Below are positions 46,013-54,725 of a DNA stretch of 64,000 nt, in pieces. Below the pieces are notes generated by a model. The model was not told where the DNA came from. It searched no databases and was given only the letters and a program-made list of their open reading frames with translations. The translations under genes were made by a program, and so were the position numbers. Every line of letters begins with the position of its first letter. Position 1 is the first letter of the stretch. Source of the DNA: Rhizobium sp. CSW-27 (GTDB lineage Bacteria; Pseudomonadota; Alphaproteobacteria; Rhizobiales; Rhizobiaceae); the NCBI RefSeq assembly GCF_018760785.1, contig NZ_JAHHZO010000005.1, positions 1 to 64,000 on the forward strand, in the 5' to 3' direction.

Positions 46013-46072
46013 ATGCCAAGCAACGACCATAGTCGATTGACCGTGCCGTTTGTGGCTGCCGCGCTGAGCTGA
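46013..46072 (+). CDS. Possible 19-residue leader peptide upstream of the DUF1003 gene
   Basis: MPSNDHSRLTVPFVAAALS is encoded by an ATG at 46013 with a good GAGGGG ribosome site 3 nt upstream, ending in TGA at 46070-46072. It lies in the 259-bp leader between modC and the DUF1003 gene and ends 10 nt before a hairpin that masks the next ribosome site. Small size and position suggest a regulatory upstream ORF. I recognise no homologue, so it is a prediction. Confidence 0.35.
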   Translation: MPSNDHSRLTVPFVAAALS

Positions 46073-46082
46073 TCTTCTCTTC

Positions 46083-46133
46083 GGCTCCCTCGCGACAGGC
46101 CGCAGACGGCCGGTCGCTCGAAGGAGGTGAGCC
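46083..46133 (+). promoter_or_regulatory. SD-masking hairpin in the DUF1003 leader
   Basis: GGCTCCCTC (46083-46091) can pair over 9 bp with GAGG-T-GAGCC (46124-46133, one bulged T), covering the whole AGGAGG site up to the ATG. Stacked inside is GCGAC-A-GGCCG (46092-46102) with CGGCC-G-GTCGC (46107-46117) around a CAGA loop. Two further hairpins lie upstream (45967-45982 and 46024-46035). In the alternative, GAGC at 46066-46069 may pair with GCTC at 46084-46087 and free the site. A translational switch is inferred. Confidence 0.5.
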
Positions 46134-46616
46134 ATGAACGCAACCATCCGCTTTTTTGCCGATCAGCTGCGCCGCACCGCCGTGCGCAAGGATCCGAATG
46201 AAATCTTCGCCGAACGCCTGACCTTCGGCGACCGGCTTGCCGACCGCATTGCCGTTGTTGGGGGCTCCTGGAGCTTCATCATCGGCTTCACCGTCTTCCT
46301 GGTTGCCTGGGCGATCCTGAACACGGTGGTGCTGGCTGCCAATGCCTTCGACCCGTTCCCGTTCATCTTCCTGAACCTGATGCTGTCGATGCTTGCAGCC
46401 CTTCAGGCTCCGATCATCATGATGAGCCAGAACCGGCAGGCTGCCAAGGATCGGCTGGCTGCCCGGCTGGATTACGAAACCAACCTGCGCTCCGAAGCCG
46501 AGATCGCCACCCTGCATGCCAAGGTGGATGCGCTGACCAGCGACATCGCCATGCTGCTGCGCCTGCAGCTGGCCGGCAACGAGGATCTGGTCGACGGGGC
46601 CGAGGCCGTCAACTGA
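46134..46616 (+). CDS. DUF1003 family membrane protein
   Basis: A 160-residue inner-membrane protein with two transmembrane segments (residues about 45-68 and 75-97) and the DUF1003 hallmarks RLADRIAVVGGSWSFIIGF, WAILNTVVL and FDPFPFIFLNLMLSMLAALQAPIIMMSQNRQAAKDR, followed by an amphipathic coiled tail (EIATLHAKVDALTSDIAML). The family has no firmly known function. AAGGAGG precedes the ATG but is buried in a predicted hairpin. It sits between modC and a convergent ModE-like gene without evident functional link. Confidence 0.88.
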   Translation: MNATIRFFADQLRRTAVRKDPNEIFAERLTFGDRLADRIAVVGGSWSFIIGFTVFLVAWAILNTVVLAANAFDPFPFIFLNLMLSMLAALQAPIIMMSQNRQAAKDRLAARLDYETNLRSEAEIATLHAKVDALTSDIAMLLRLQLAGNEDLVDGAEAVN

Positions 46617-46621
46617 CCTGC

Positions 46622-46661
46622 GGAAGACGGCATGCCGGCTTACTCCGGCATGCCGTCTTCC
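46622..46661. terminator. 17-bp hairpin between the DUF1003 and ModE genes
   Basis: A perfect 17-bp stem (46622-46638 with 46645-46661) around CTTACT begins 5 nt after the DUF1003 stop. Its right arm encodes the last residues of the convergent ModE-like protein (EDGMPE) before its TAA at 46640. It has no long T-run, but its strength suits a bidirectional end point. Confidence 0.75.
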
Positions 46662-47035
46662 GGCGTCCGGCGTCTGGCGGCAAGCCATGCCAGGTCATCC
46701 TGCATGGCTTGCGCGGCCCGGCGCTCCATCTGGCGGAAGCGAGCGACAAGATCCTCGCCGAATGGCGTCAGTTGCGCACCCCCGCCCTGTTTTCCGCCGC
46801 GCTGCCGCTCGACGGCGGGCGCCTCGAACATGCCGTTCAGCGCATCGACCAGAAGCCAGGCGCGACGATAGGACATGTCCATGGCGCGTCCGGCGGCCGA
46901 AATTGAACCGGTCTCGCGAATATGTTCCAGCAGCTCGATCTTGCCGCGCCCGAGCCGGTCCCCGGGCGGAAAATCCAGCCGAATCACCGGCCGGATGGCG
47001 GTCGTTTCGTTCTCCGGCATGTCGTGCGCTCCCAT
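46640..47035 (-). CDS. modE: ModE-like winged-helix regulator without molybdate domain
   Basis: The 131-residue protein is a single LysR-type winged helix of the ModE class: LGRGKIELLEHIRETGSISAAGRAMDMSYRRAWLLVDALNGMF with the ModE-typical MSYRRAW, then VERQRGGKQGGGAQLTPFGEDLV. Full ModE proteins add two molybdate-binding Mop domains of about 130 residues; these are absent, so it may sense molybdate through another protein such as ModC's TOBE domain, or not at all. The ATG at 47035 or an in-frame ATG at 47020 could start it. It is divergent from the A2M gene. Confidence 0.8.
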   Translation of the reverse strand: MGAHDMPENETTAIRPVIRLDFPPGDRLGRGKIELLEHIRETGSISAAGRAMDMSYRRAWLLVDALNGMFEAPAVERQRGGKQGGGAQLTPFGEDLVARFRQMERRAAQAMQDDLAWLAARRRTPEDGMPE

Positions 47036-47174
47036 TTTCGCCCCGCACCGGAATTAGCAAGCGGGCTCTGCCGAATCCATCGGAATCGGGCAGAGCGCGG
47101 TCGCCCGCATTGACAAGCAAGTTCTAACTCAACAAGACTCCGCCCATCCGATCGCCAGCTTCCGGGGGGACATG

Positions 47175-50100
47175 ATGTCGAGACGCGTATGGCTTGGGCT
47201 ATCCCTTTTGCTCTCGGTTCTGCCGCTTGGGCAAGCGGCGACGGCCGCACCGGTCGAACGGAGCATCGAGCGGAGCGAGGACAGCGACTATCCGGGCTTC
47301 GATCTGCGCACGGTGAAGAATGTCGGGATCGATCAGTGCGAGAAGGCTTGCCTTGATGACCGGACCTGCCGCGCCTTCACCTATAACGTGAAGGCGAAAT
47401 GGTGCTTCCTCAAATCCGATTACGGCCAGATCAACAGCTTTGCCGGCGCCGTGGCCGGCCGGCTGGTTACCGCTTCGGCGGAGCCGGATCTCGGAGCGCC
47501 GCCGCGCCTGCCCTTCGTCTCCGCCGCGCTCGGCAAACAGGCGGATGATCTCTCCAACGGGATCGAGATGCCGGCGGACCTTGCAGGTCAGGGGCTGGAA
47601 AGCCTGAAGGCTCTCGCCCAGCTGGAACTGGTGAATGGCGACGCGCCGGCCGCGCTGGCGGCTCTTGCTGCCGCCCTGTCGATCGCGCCGGACGATGCCG
47701 GCCTGTGGCTGGAAATGGCGCGCGGCGCGGCAACGGTGCGCGGCGATGCTGACATGACAGGCAAGACCCTGCTTGCCGCCATCAATGCCTATGATCTGTC
47801 GCGCACTGCCGCGGTCCGGGCCGAGGCGCTGGCGCTGATGGGGCTTGCCTTCGAAGCACAGGAAAACCACCGTGCCGCGATAGACGCGCTGAAGGAAAGT
47901 CTCGATCTCGTCGCCGCGCGCAGCGTGCAGGCCCGCTACAATGATCTGAAGGCCCGCTGGGGCTTTCGCGTGGTGGACCATTCCATCGATGCGGATGCGG
48001 CAAGCCCGCGCGCCTGCGTGCAGTTTTCCGAGAAGCTGCAGACCTTCGGCACGGATTATGCGCAGTTCGTGACGCTGAACGGTGCGGCACCGAAGGCGGT
48101 GGAGGCCAAGGGCCAGCAGATCTGCGTGGAGGGCCTCGCTCATGGCGCCCGCTACAGGCTGTCGCTGCGGCGCGGCCTGCCCTCCTCCATCGGCGAGGAG
48201 CTGCAGGCAGCCGTCGATCTCGACCTCTATGTCAAGGATCGCGCCCCCTCGGTGCGCTTTACCGGTGACAGTTTCGTTCTGCCATCCACGGCGCGCCGCG
48301 GCATTCCGCTCGTTTCCGTCAACACCACCAGCGCCAACCTGAAACTCTACCGGATCGGCGACCGCAACATTGCGCCGCTGCTCGCAAACTCGCAGTTCCT
48401 GACGCAGATGAGCGGCTATGGCGCCGATCGCATCCGCGAGGAAAATGGCGAACTGGTCTGGCAGGGCTCGATCGACATTGCCCAGGATGTCAACAAGGAC
48501 GTGGTGACGAGCTTTCCCGTCGACGAGGCGCTGCCGGAGCGCAAGCCCGGCGTTTACGTGCTGACGGCAACCGCCGGTACCGTTGCACCCAACGAATGGG
48601 ACGATCAGGCGACGCAGTGGTTCGTCGTGTCCGATCTCGGCCTCTCCACCTATGCCGGCACGGACGGCCTGCATGTCTTTGTCCGCTCGCTGGCAACTGC
48701 GCAGCCGGCTGCCGGTGTCGATCTGCAACTGCTCGCCAGAAACAACGAGGTGCTGGGCACCGCCAGGACCGATGCGGATGGCCGTGCCACCTTCAGCGCC
48801 GGGCTCATCCGCGGAACGGCCGCCACGGTGCCGGCGGTGCTGATGGCATCGAAGGACGGTGCGGATTTCGTCTTCCTCGACATGACGCGCGCCGGCTTCG
48901 ACCTCTCCGACCGCGGCGTGACAGGTCGGCCGGCGCCGGGCGCGATCGATGTCTACGCCTGGACGGAACGCGGGATCTATCGTCCGGGTGAGACGGTTCA
49001 TGCGGCGCTGTTGGCGCGTGATACCGAAGCTCAGGCGATCGACACGCTGCCGCTGACCTTCGTTTTCCTGCGCCCGGACGGCGTGGAGGATCGGCGCATG
49101 ACCGGCAGTGGCACGCTCGGCGGTTATGCCGTCGACTTGCCGACGCTGGCAACCGCGATGCGCGGCACCTGGACGCTGCAGGTGTTTACCGATCCCAAGG
49201 GCACGCCGATTGCGGAAAAGCGGTTCCTGATCGACGATTTCGTGCCGGACCGCATCGAATTCGATCTCATCGGCAGCGTCAGCGAGATCGTGCTGGGCGA
49301 AGAGGTGCCGGTCAGCGTCAATGGACGTTATCTCTACGGCGCCCCGGCGGCCGGTCTTTCGCTGGAGGGCGAGATCGTTCTGCGCCACACCCGCGAGCGC
49401 GAGGCCTACAAGGGTTACTTCTTCGGCCTTGCGGATGAGGAGGCGAGCGAAGCGGAGCGCCTGCCGCTCGAGGATCTCGGGGTGCTGGACGAGGAGGGCA
49501 AGACAAGCTTCGATGCCGGCCTGACCGAACTTGCCTATACGACGCAGCTGACGGATGCCGATATCGTGGTGCGCCTGAAGGAAGGCGGCGGGCGTGCCGT
49601 GGAGCGCAAACTGACACTGCCGGTGCGCGCCGATGGCGACCGGATCGGCATCAAGCCCGAATTTTCCGGCGATCTGGCCGAAAATGCGGTCGCCAATTTC
49701 AACGTGATCATGATCGGCGATGACGGTGCCCGCAAGGCAGCCGGCGATCTGCGCTGGAAACTCGTGAAGATCGAACGGGATTACCAGTGGTATCGCGAGG
49801 GCAGTTCCTGGCGCTACGAGGCCGTCAACCGCACCCGCCAGGTGGCGGATGGCAAGGTGTCTGCCGATGCCGCCAATGGCGGGCGCGTTTCCGTGCCGGT
49901 CCAATGGGGCCGCTACCGGCTGGAGGTGGAGACGGCCTCCGCCGATGGCCCGGCTAGCAGCGTGGAGTTCGATGCCGGCTGGTTCGTCACCGCAAGTTCC
50001 ACCGAGACGCCGGATGCGCTGGAAGTCGCGCTCGACAAACCGAGCTACACGGTGGGCGAGACGGCGAAGCTCAAAGTCTCGTCGCGTTATGCCGGCCAGC

Positions 50101-52631
50101 TGATGGTGACGAGTGGTGCCGAGACGCTGATCTCCGTGCAGAACGTTGCAATCGGCGAAAAAGGCGGCGAAGTGTCGATCCCGGTGACGGAAGCCTTCGG
50201 TGCCGGGGCCTATGTCACGGCGACGCTCTATCGACCCGGCAATGCGCAGGAAAGCCGCATGCCGATGCGGGCGATCGGCATTAGCTGGCTGAAGGTCGAT
50301 CCTGAGACCCGTGATCTGACGGTATCGCTGACGGCGCCGGACAAGACCTTGCCGCGAAAGCCGCTTCCCATCGAGGTGCAGGTGGCCGGCGCCGGGATTG
50401 GTGAAGAGGCCTATGTGACGGTTGCCGCCGTGGATGTCGGCATCCTGAACCTCACCCGCTACGAACCGCCGGCGCCGGACAACTGGTATTTTGGCCAGCG
50501 GCGCTTAGGCCTGGAAATCCGCGATATCTATGGCCGCCTGATCGACGGCTCGTTGGGAGCCACCGGGCGGCTTCGCACCGGCGGCGATGGCGGCAGTGCT
50601 GCGCTGCAGGGCAGCCCGCCCAAGGAAAAGCTCGTCGCCTTCTTCTCCGGCATCGTCAAGCTGGATGCTACCGGCAAGGCGCAGGTCTCCTTCGATATTC
50701 CGCAGTTCAACGGCACGGCGCGTGTGATGGCGGTTGCCTGGAGCAAAAGCGGTGTCGGCCATGGCACGAAGGATGTGGTGATCCGCGATCCGGTGGTGCT
50801 GACCGCCAGCCTGCCGCGTTTCCTGGCGCCCGGCGATGAAGCGAGCCTTCGCCTTGACATTGCCAATACCGATGCGCCGGCGGGCGATTACCAGCTGAAC
50901 ATTGCCACCAATGCGATGATCGCCACCGATGCGGCGCGCGCAAGCCGCACCATCCGGCTGGAGGCGGGCGGTAAACAGAGCCTGCGCCTGCCGCTGAAGG
51001 GCATGCGGACCGGTGATGGCGAGGTGACCCTGACGCTTGCCGGCAACGGGCTCTCCGCGATGGAGCAGGTGCTCTACGTTCCGGTTCGTCCCGCCGTTCT
51101 GCCGGTGACCGAACGGCGCGTGATCGCGCTGGCACCGGGCCAGAGCCTGACGGTGGATGGCAATCTTCTCGCGGATGCGCAGCTTGCGGGTGCTTCCGTT
51201 GCCCTCAGCGTGACCCGTGCTGCCGATTTCGATGTGCCGGCGCTTTTGATGGCACTCGACCGGTACCCGTATGGCTGCGCCGAGCAGACGACGAGCCGCG
51301 CTCTGCCGCTGCTTTATCTGTCGCAGCTTTCGAAGGAGAATGGGCTCGCCGATGACGCTGAGATCAAGAAGCGTGTCCAGGATGCGATCTATCGTGTGCT
51401 GTCTTACCAGTCCTCCTCCGGCAGTTTCGGCCTTTGGAGTCCGGGTTATGGCGACAAGTGGCTCGATGCCTATGTCTCCGACTTCCTGACGCGCGCCCGC
51501 GAGCAAGGGTATGACGTGCCGGAACAGGCGCTGGTGCAGGCGCTGAACAATCTGCAGAACGCGCTTGCCTATGATGTCAACGTGCAGGATCAGGGCAGCC
51601 AGATCGCCTATGCGCTCTACGTTCTGGCGCGCAACCGCAAGGCCTCGATCAGCGATCTGCGCTATTATGCCGATACGATGCTCTCAGACTTCCCGACGCC
51701 GCTGTCCAAGGCCCATCTCGGCGCAGCGCTGGCGCTGTATGGTGATGCCCAGCGTTCCAAGACGGTGTTCAACGCGGCGCTGCAGATGACCGAGCAATCG
51801 GTGGTGCAGCCGGTCAGCCTGTCGCGGTCTGATTATGGTTCGCTGCTGCGCGATGGGGCGGCGGTGCTGGCGCTTGCCGCCGAAAGCCGGCCGGTGCCGG
51901 CGATCGTGCCGCAGCTCTCGCCGGTGGTGGCGAAGGCGTGGCGCAACAAGAAATATACGAGCACGCAGGAACAGGCCTGGATGCTGCTCGCGGCGCGCGC
52001 GCTGCAGCAGGGGGATGAGAGCCTGAAGGTGGAGGTGAACGGTGCGCCGCAGGCCGGCCGTTATGCGAGCCGCATGACGGGCGATGCCCTGTTGCAGAAA
52101 CCGGTGACGCTGACGAACCGTTCGAATGATCCCGTTTCCGCGGTGGTGACCACGGTTGCGGCGCCCACGACACCGCTTGCCGCTGGCGGCGACGGTTTTG
52201 CCATCACGCGTGCCTATTACACGATGGACGGCGAGGAAGTCAGCGTCAGCGAGGTTCAGCAGAACGAGCGCTACGTGGTGGTGCTGACGATCAACGAAAG
52301 CAATGACTGGGCCTCGCGCATTCTGGTTCAGGATCTTCTGCCGGCCGGTTTCGAGATCGACAACCCGAACCTCGTCAACAGTGCCGAACTCTCCAACTTC
52401 GAATGGATTGGCGAGGTGCAGGCGGCGCATACGGAATTCCGCAACGACCGGTTCGTGGCGGCCTTCGACCGTAATGCCGGCGACAATCGCGAATTCTCCT
52501 TCGCTTATGTCGTGCGGGCGGTGACCCCTGGTACCTATGACCATCCGGCGGCTTACGTGGAGGACATGTATCGCCCGCAATTGTCGGCCCGCACGGCGAC
52601 CGGGCGCATGCAGGTGCGCGAGGCGCAGTAA
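47175..52631 (+). CDS. Bacterial alpha-2-macroglobulin with N-terminal PAN domain
   Basis: At 1818 residues this is the largest protein here. Bacterial alpha-2-macroglobulins trap proteases in the periplasm through a bait region and a reactive thioester. After a signal peptide (RRVWLGLSLLLSVLPLGQAATA) comes a PAN/Apple-like domain with paired cysteines (CEKACLDDRTCRAFTYN and WCFLKSDYG), a short helical repeat region, several MG beta domains, and the thioester motif Cys1368-Ala-Glu-Gln1371 in YPYGCAEQTT. There is no lipobox Cys, so unlike Escherichia coli YfhM it is probably not a lipoprotein. The gene for PBP1C follows 6 bp downstream, the usual pairing. The second ATG (47175) fits the ribosome site better than 47172. 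Confidence 0.93.
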   Translation: MSRRVWLGLSLLLSVLPLGQAATAAPVERSIERSEDSDYPGFDLRTVKNVGIDQCEKACLDDRTCRAFTYNVKAKWCFLKSDYGQINSFAGAVAGRLVTASAEPDLGAPPRLPFVSAALGKQADDLSNGIEMPADLAGQGLESLKALAQLELVNGDAPAALAALAAALSIAPDDAGLWLEMARGAATVRGDADMTGKTLLAAINAYDLSRTAAVRAEALALMGLAFEAQENHRAAIDALKESLDLVAARSVQARYNDLKARWGFRVVDHSIDADAASPRACVQFSEKLQTFGTDYAQFVTLNGAAPKAVEAKGQQICVEGLAHGARYRLSLRRGLPSSIGEELQAAVDLDLYVKDRAPSVRFTGDSFVLPSTARRGIPLVSVNTTSANLKLYRIGDRNIAPLLANSQFLTQMSGYGADRIREENGELVWQGSIDIAQDVNKDVVTSFPVDEALPERKPGVYVLTATAGTVAPNEWDDQATQWFVVSDLGLSTYAGTDGLHVFVRSLATAQPAAGVDLQLLARNNEVLGTARTDADGRATFSAGLIRGTAATVPAVLMASKDGADFVFLDMTRAGFDLSDRGVTGRPAPGAIDVYAWTERGIYRPGETVHAALLARDTEAQAIDTLPLTFVFLRPDGVEDRRMTGSGTLGGYAVDLPTLATAMRGTWTLQVFTDPKGTPIAEKRFLIDDFVPDRIEFDLIGSVSEIVLGEEVPVSVNGRYLYGAPAAGLSLEGEIVLRHTREREAYKGYFFGLADEEASEAERLPLEDLGVLDEEGKTSFDAGLTELAYTTQLTDADIVVRLKEGGGRAVERKLTLPVRADGDRIGIKPEFSGDLAENAVANFNVIMIGDDGARKAAGDLRWKLVKIERDYQWYREGSSWRYEAVNRTRQVADGKVSADAANGGRVSVPVQWGRYRLEVETASADGPASSVEFDAGWFVTASSTETPDALEVALDKPSYTVGETAKLKVSSRYAGQLMVTSGAETLISVQNVAIGEKGGEVSIPVTEAFGAGAYVTATLYRPGNAQESRMPMRAIGISWLKVDPETRDLTVSLTAPDKTLPRKPLPIEVQVAGAGIGEEAYVTVAAVDVGILNLTRYEPPAPDNWYFGQRRLGLEIRDIYGRLIDGSLGATGRLRTGGDGGSAALQGSPPKEKLVAFFSGIVKLDATGKAQVSFDIPQFNGTARVMAVAWSKSGVGHGTKDVVIRDPVVLTASLPRFLAPGDEASLRLDIANTDAPAGDYQLNIATNAMIATDAARASRTIRLEAGGKQSLRLPLKGMRTGDGEVTLTLAGNGLSAMEQVLYVPVRPAVLPVTERRVIALAPGQSLTVDGNLLADAQLAGASVALSVTRAADFDVPALLMALDRYPYGCAEQTTSRALPLLYLSQLSKENGLADDAEIKKRVQDAIYRVLSYQSSSGSFGLWSPGYGDKWLDAYVSDFLTRAREQGYDVPEQALVQALNNLQNALAYDVNVQDQGSQIAYALYVLARNRKASISDLRYYADTMLSDFPTPLSKAHLGAALALYGDAQRSKTVFNAALQMTEQSVVQPVSLSRSDYGSLLRDGAAVLALAAESRPVPAIVPQLSPVVAKAWRNKKYTSTQEQAWMLLAARALQQGDESLKVEVNGAPQAGRYASRMTGDALLQKPVTLTNRSNDPVSAVVTTVAAPTTPLAAGGDGFAITRAYYTMDGEEVSVSEVQQNERYVVVLTINESNDWASRILVQDLLPAGFEIDNPNLVNSAELSNFEWIGEVQAAHTEFRNDRFVAAFDRNAGDNREFSFAYVVRAVTPGTYDHPAAYVEDMYRPQLSARTATGRMQVREAQ

Positions 52632-52637
52632 GGGGCG

Positions 52638-54722
52638 ATGCGGATCTGGCTGAAAGGGCTGATCGGGCTTGGCGGCGTGGCGATCCTTGCAACCGCCGGT
52701 TTGTTTGCCCTTGATGCCGCCGACCGGGCCTTTCCGCCGCCTCTGGCACTGGCCTCTCAGGTCTCTGCAGAGGTCTTCGATGCGGAGGGGCGATTGCTGC
52801 GCGCCTTTGCCACGAAGGATGGGTTCTGGCGGCTGAAGACCGGTGCCGCCGATGTCGATCCGCAATTCCTGCGGATGCTGATCGCCTACGAAGACCGACG
52901 CTTTTATGTGCATAACGGGGTTGATCCGCAGGCGGTGTTGCGGGCGGCCTATCAGTTCGTAACCCATGGCCGGATCGTCTCCGGCGCCTCGACGCTCTCC
53001 ATGCAGGTGGCGCGGCTGATCGAACCGCGCGACAGCCGCTCGGTTCTGGCCAAACTGAAACAGATGGCGCGTGCCCTGCAGATCGAGCGGCGGCTATCAA
53101 AGGCGGAAATCCTCGATCTCTACCTGACGCTGGCGCCCTATGGCGGCAATCTGGAAGGAGTCAGGGCGGCAAGTCTTGCTTATTTCGGCAAGGAACCGAA
53201 ACGGCTCTCGGTGGCGGAGGCGGCACTGCTGGTCGCCCTGCCACAATCGCCGGAAGCCCGGCGGCCGGATCGTTTTCCCGAGGTGGCACGCGCGGCCCGG
53301 CAGCGGGTGCTGAGCCGCGAACAGGTGTCTGCGGCGGTGGGCGAAGGCGAGGTGGAGCGGGCGGCGCTCGTTTCCGTGCCGCGGGAGCGGCGGCAATTGC
53401 CCGCACTCGCCGCCCATCTGGCAGAAGCCGCGTTGCGCAAGGCGCCCACTGACATCCGGCATGTAACAACGCTCCGAAAGCCGATCCAGGAAGGGCTGGA
53501 ATCGGTCGCCACATCGGTCGTGTCCAGCCTGCCGCCGAAAACATCGCTGGCGATGATCATGGCGGATTCCGCCACCGGTGAAATCGTCGGCGCAGTCGGG
53601 TCGGCTGACTATTTCGATGCCACCCGCTCCGGCTGGATCGACATGACGCGGGTGCCACGCTCGCCCGGTTCGACGCTGAAACCCTTCATCTACGGCCTTG
53701 CCTTCGAGGATGGGCTGGTGGCGCAGGAGACCATTATCGAGGATCGGCCATCCGATTTCTCCGGTTACCGCCCGCGCAATTTCGACATGAGTTATCAGGG
53801 CGATGTGAGCGTCCGGCAGGCGCTGCAATTGTCGCTGAATGTGCCGGCGGTCCGGTTGCTGGAGGGCGTCGGTCCCGCGAAGCTGCTGGTGCGTTTCCGC
53901 CGCGCGGAGGTGAAACCCCTTCTCCCGGCCGGCGAGGCGCCGGGTCTGGCGATCGGGCTTGGCGGGGTGGGGCTGACGCTGAAGGATCTTGTGCAGCTTT
54001 ACGCGGGCCTTGCCAATCAGGGCTGGCCGGTGCTGCTGGGGGATGGCGTGCACGAGATGCCGAGCCGCGAGCCGGCACAGCCGCTGCTCGATCCCGTCGC
54101 CGTCTGGAACGTCACGGATGTGCTCTCCGATGTGCTGCCGCCGCAGGGCGCGCGCAAGCTCGGCATCGCCTACAAGACCGGCACGAGCTATGGCTATCGC
54201 GATGCCTGGTCGGTTGGCTATGACGGACGCTATGTCCTCGGTGTCTGGGTCGGCCGGCCGGACAATGGCGCGGTGCCGGGCATCACCGGTTATGGCACGG
54301 CGGCACCCATCCTGTTCGAGGCCTTTTCCCGCTCCGGCGTGGCTGTCAGCCCGCACCCCTCTGCACCGCCCGGTGCGCAGCGGCTGGCACTTTCCGACCT
54401 GCCGATCGGCCAGCGGCGTTATGCCGTCACCTCGACTGGTCTGGTGCGTTCATCGACGCGTGAACCGGCGCCACAGATCGTCTATCCGCCGGAAGGGGCG
54501 CGGGTGGATCTCGGCGCGCGCGCCGGCGCGGAGATCTCGCCGCTGGTGCTGAAACTGCAGGGCGGGCGCGCGCCCTTCCGCTGGCTTGCCAATGGCAAAC
54601 CTCTGCCGGATCTCTCCCGCAAACGCATTTCCGAATGGGTGCCGGATGGCGCCGGTTATTCGACGCTGACGGTGATCGATGCCGTGGGGCGGGCGGCGAC
54701 CGTCCGGGTCTTCGTCGAGTGA
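52638..54722 (+). CDS. pbpC: Penicillin-binding protein 1C (bifunctional transglycosylase/transpeptidase)
   Basis: PbpC polymerises and cross-links peptidoglycan and is thought to repair wall breached by attack, with A2M trapping the proteases that follow. The 694-residue protein has one N-terminal membrane anchor (residues 5-25), a GT51 domain with catalytic Glu85 in YEDRRFY, a transpeptidase with Ser345-Thr-Leu-Lys348, Ser399-Leu-Asn401 and Lys513-Thr-Gly, and a C-terminal BiPBP domain of about 90 residues (YPPEGARVDLG onward). It begins 6 bp after the A2M gene. Its stop lies 3 bp from the stop of convergent cobB. Confidence 0.95.
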   Translation: MRIWLKGLIGLGGVAILATAGLFALDAADRAFPPPLALASQVSAEVFDAEGRLLRAFATKDGFWRLKTGAADVDPQFLRMLIAYEDRRFYVHNGVDPQAVLRAAYQFVTHGRIVSGASTLSMQVARLIEPRDSRSVLAKLKQMARALQIERRLSKAEILDLYLTLAPYGGNLEGVRAASLAYFGKEPKRLSVAEAALLVALPQSPEARRPDRFPEVARAARQRVLSREQVSAAVGEGEVERAALVSVPRERRQLPALAAHLAEAALRKAPTDIRHVTTLRKPIQEGLESVATSVVSSLPPKTSLAMIMADSATGEIVGAVGSADYFDATRSGWIDMTRVPRSPGSTLKPFIYGLAFEDGLVAQETIIEDRPSDFSGYRPRNFDMSYQGDVSVRQALQLSLNVPAVRLLEGVGPAKLLVRFRRAEVKPLLPAGEAPGLAIGLGGVGLTLKDLVQLYAGLANQGWPVLLGDGVHEMPSREPAQPLLDPVAVWNVTDVLSDVLPPQGARKLGIAYKTGTSYGYRDAWSVGYDGRYVLGVWVGRPDNGAVPGITGYGTAAPILFEAFSRSGVAVSPHPSAPPGAQRLALSDLPIGQRRYAVTSTGLVRSSTREPAPQIVYPPEGARVDLGARAGAEISPLVLKLQGGRAPFRWLANGKPLPDLSRKRISEWVPDGAGYSTLTVIDAVGRAATVRVFVE

Positions 54723-54725
54723 GGT

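Noticed and set aside
46083-46133. Naming the DUF1003 leader as a known riboswitch or ROSE thermometer
   Set aside because: I could not match the conserved bases of any riboswitch class I know, and the stem is much more GC-rich than ROSE elements, so only a generic structured leader is claimed.
47199-49904. A 901-codon minus-strand open frame inside the A2M gene
   Set aside because: Composition (His/Arg/Gly rich) and lack of any motif mark it as a shadow of the A2M reading frame.
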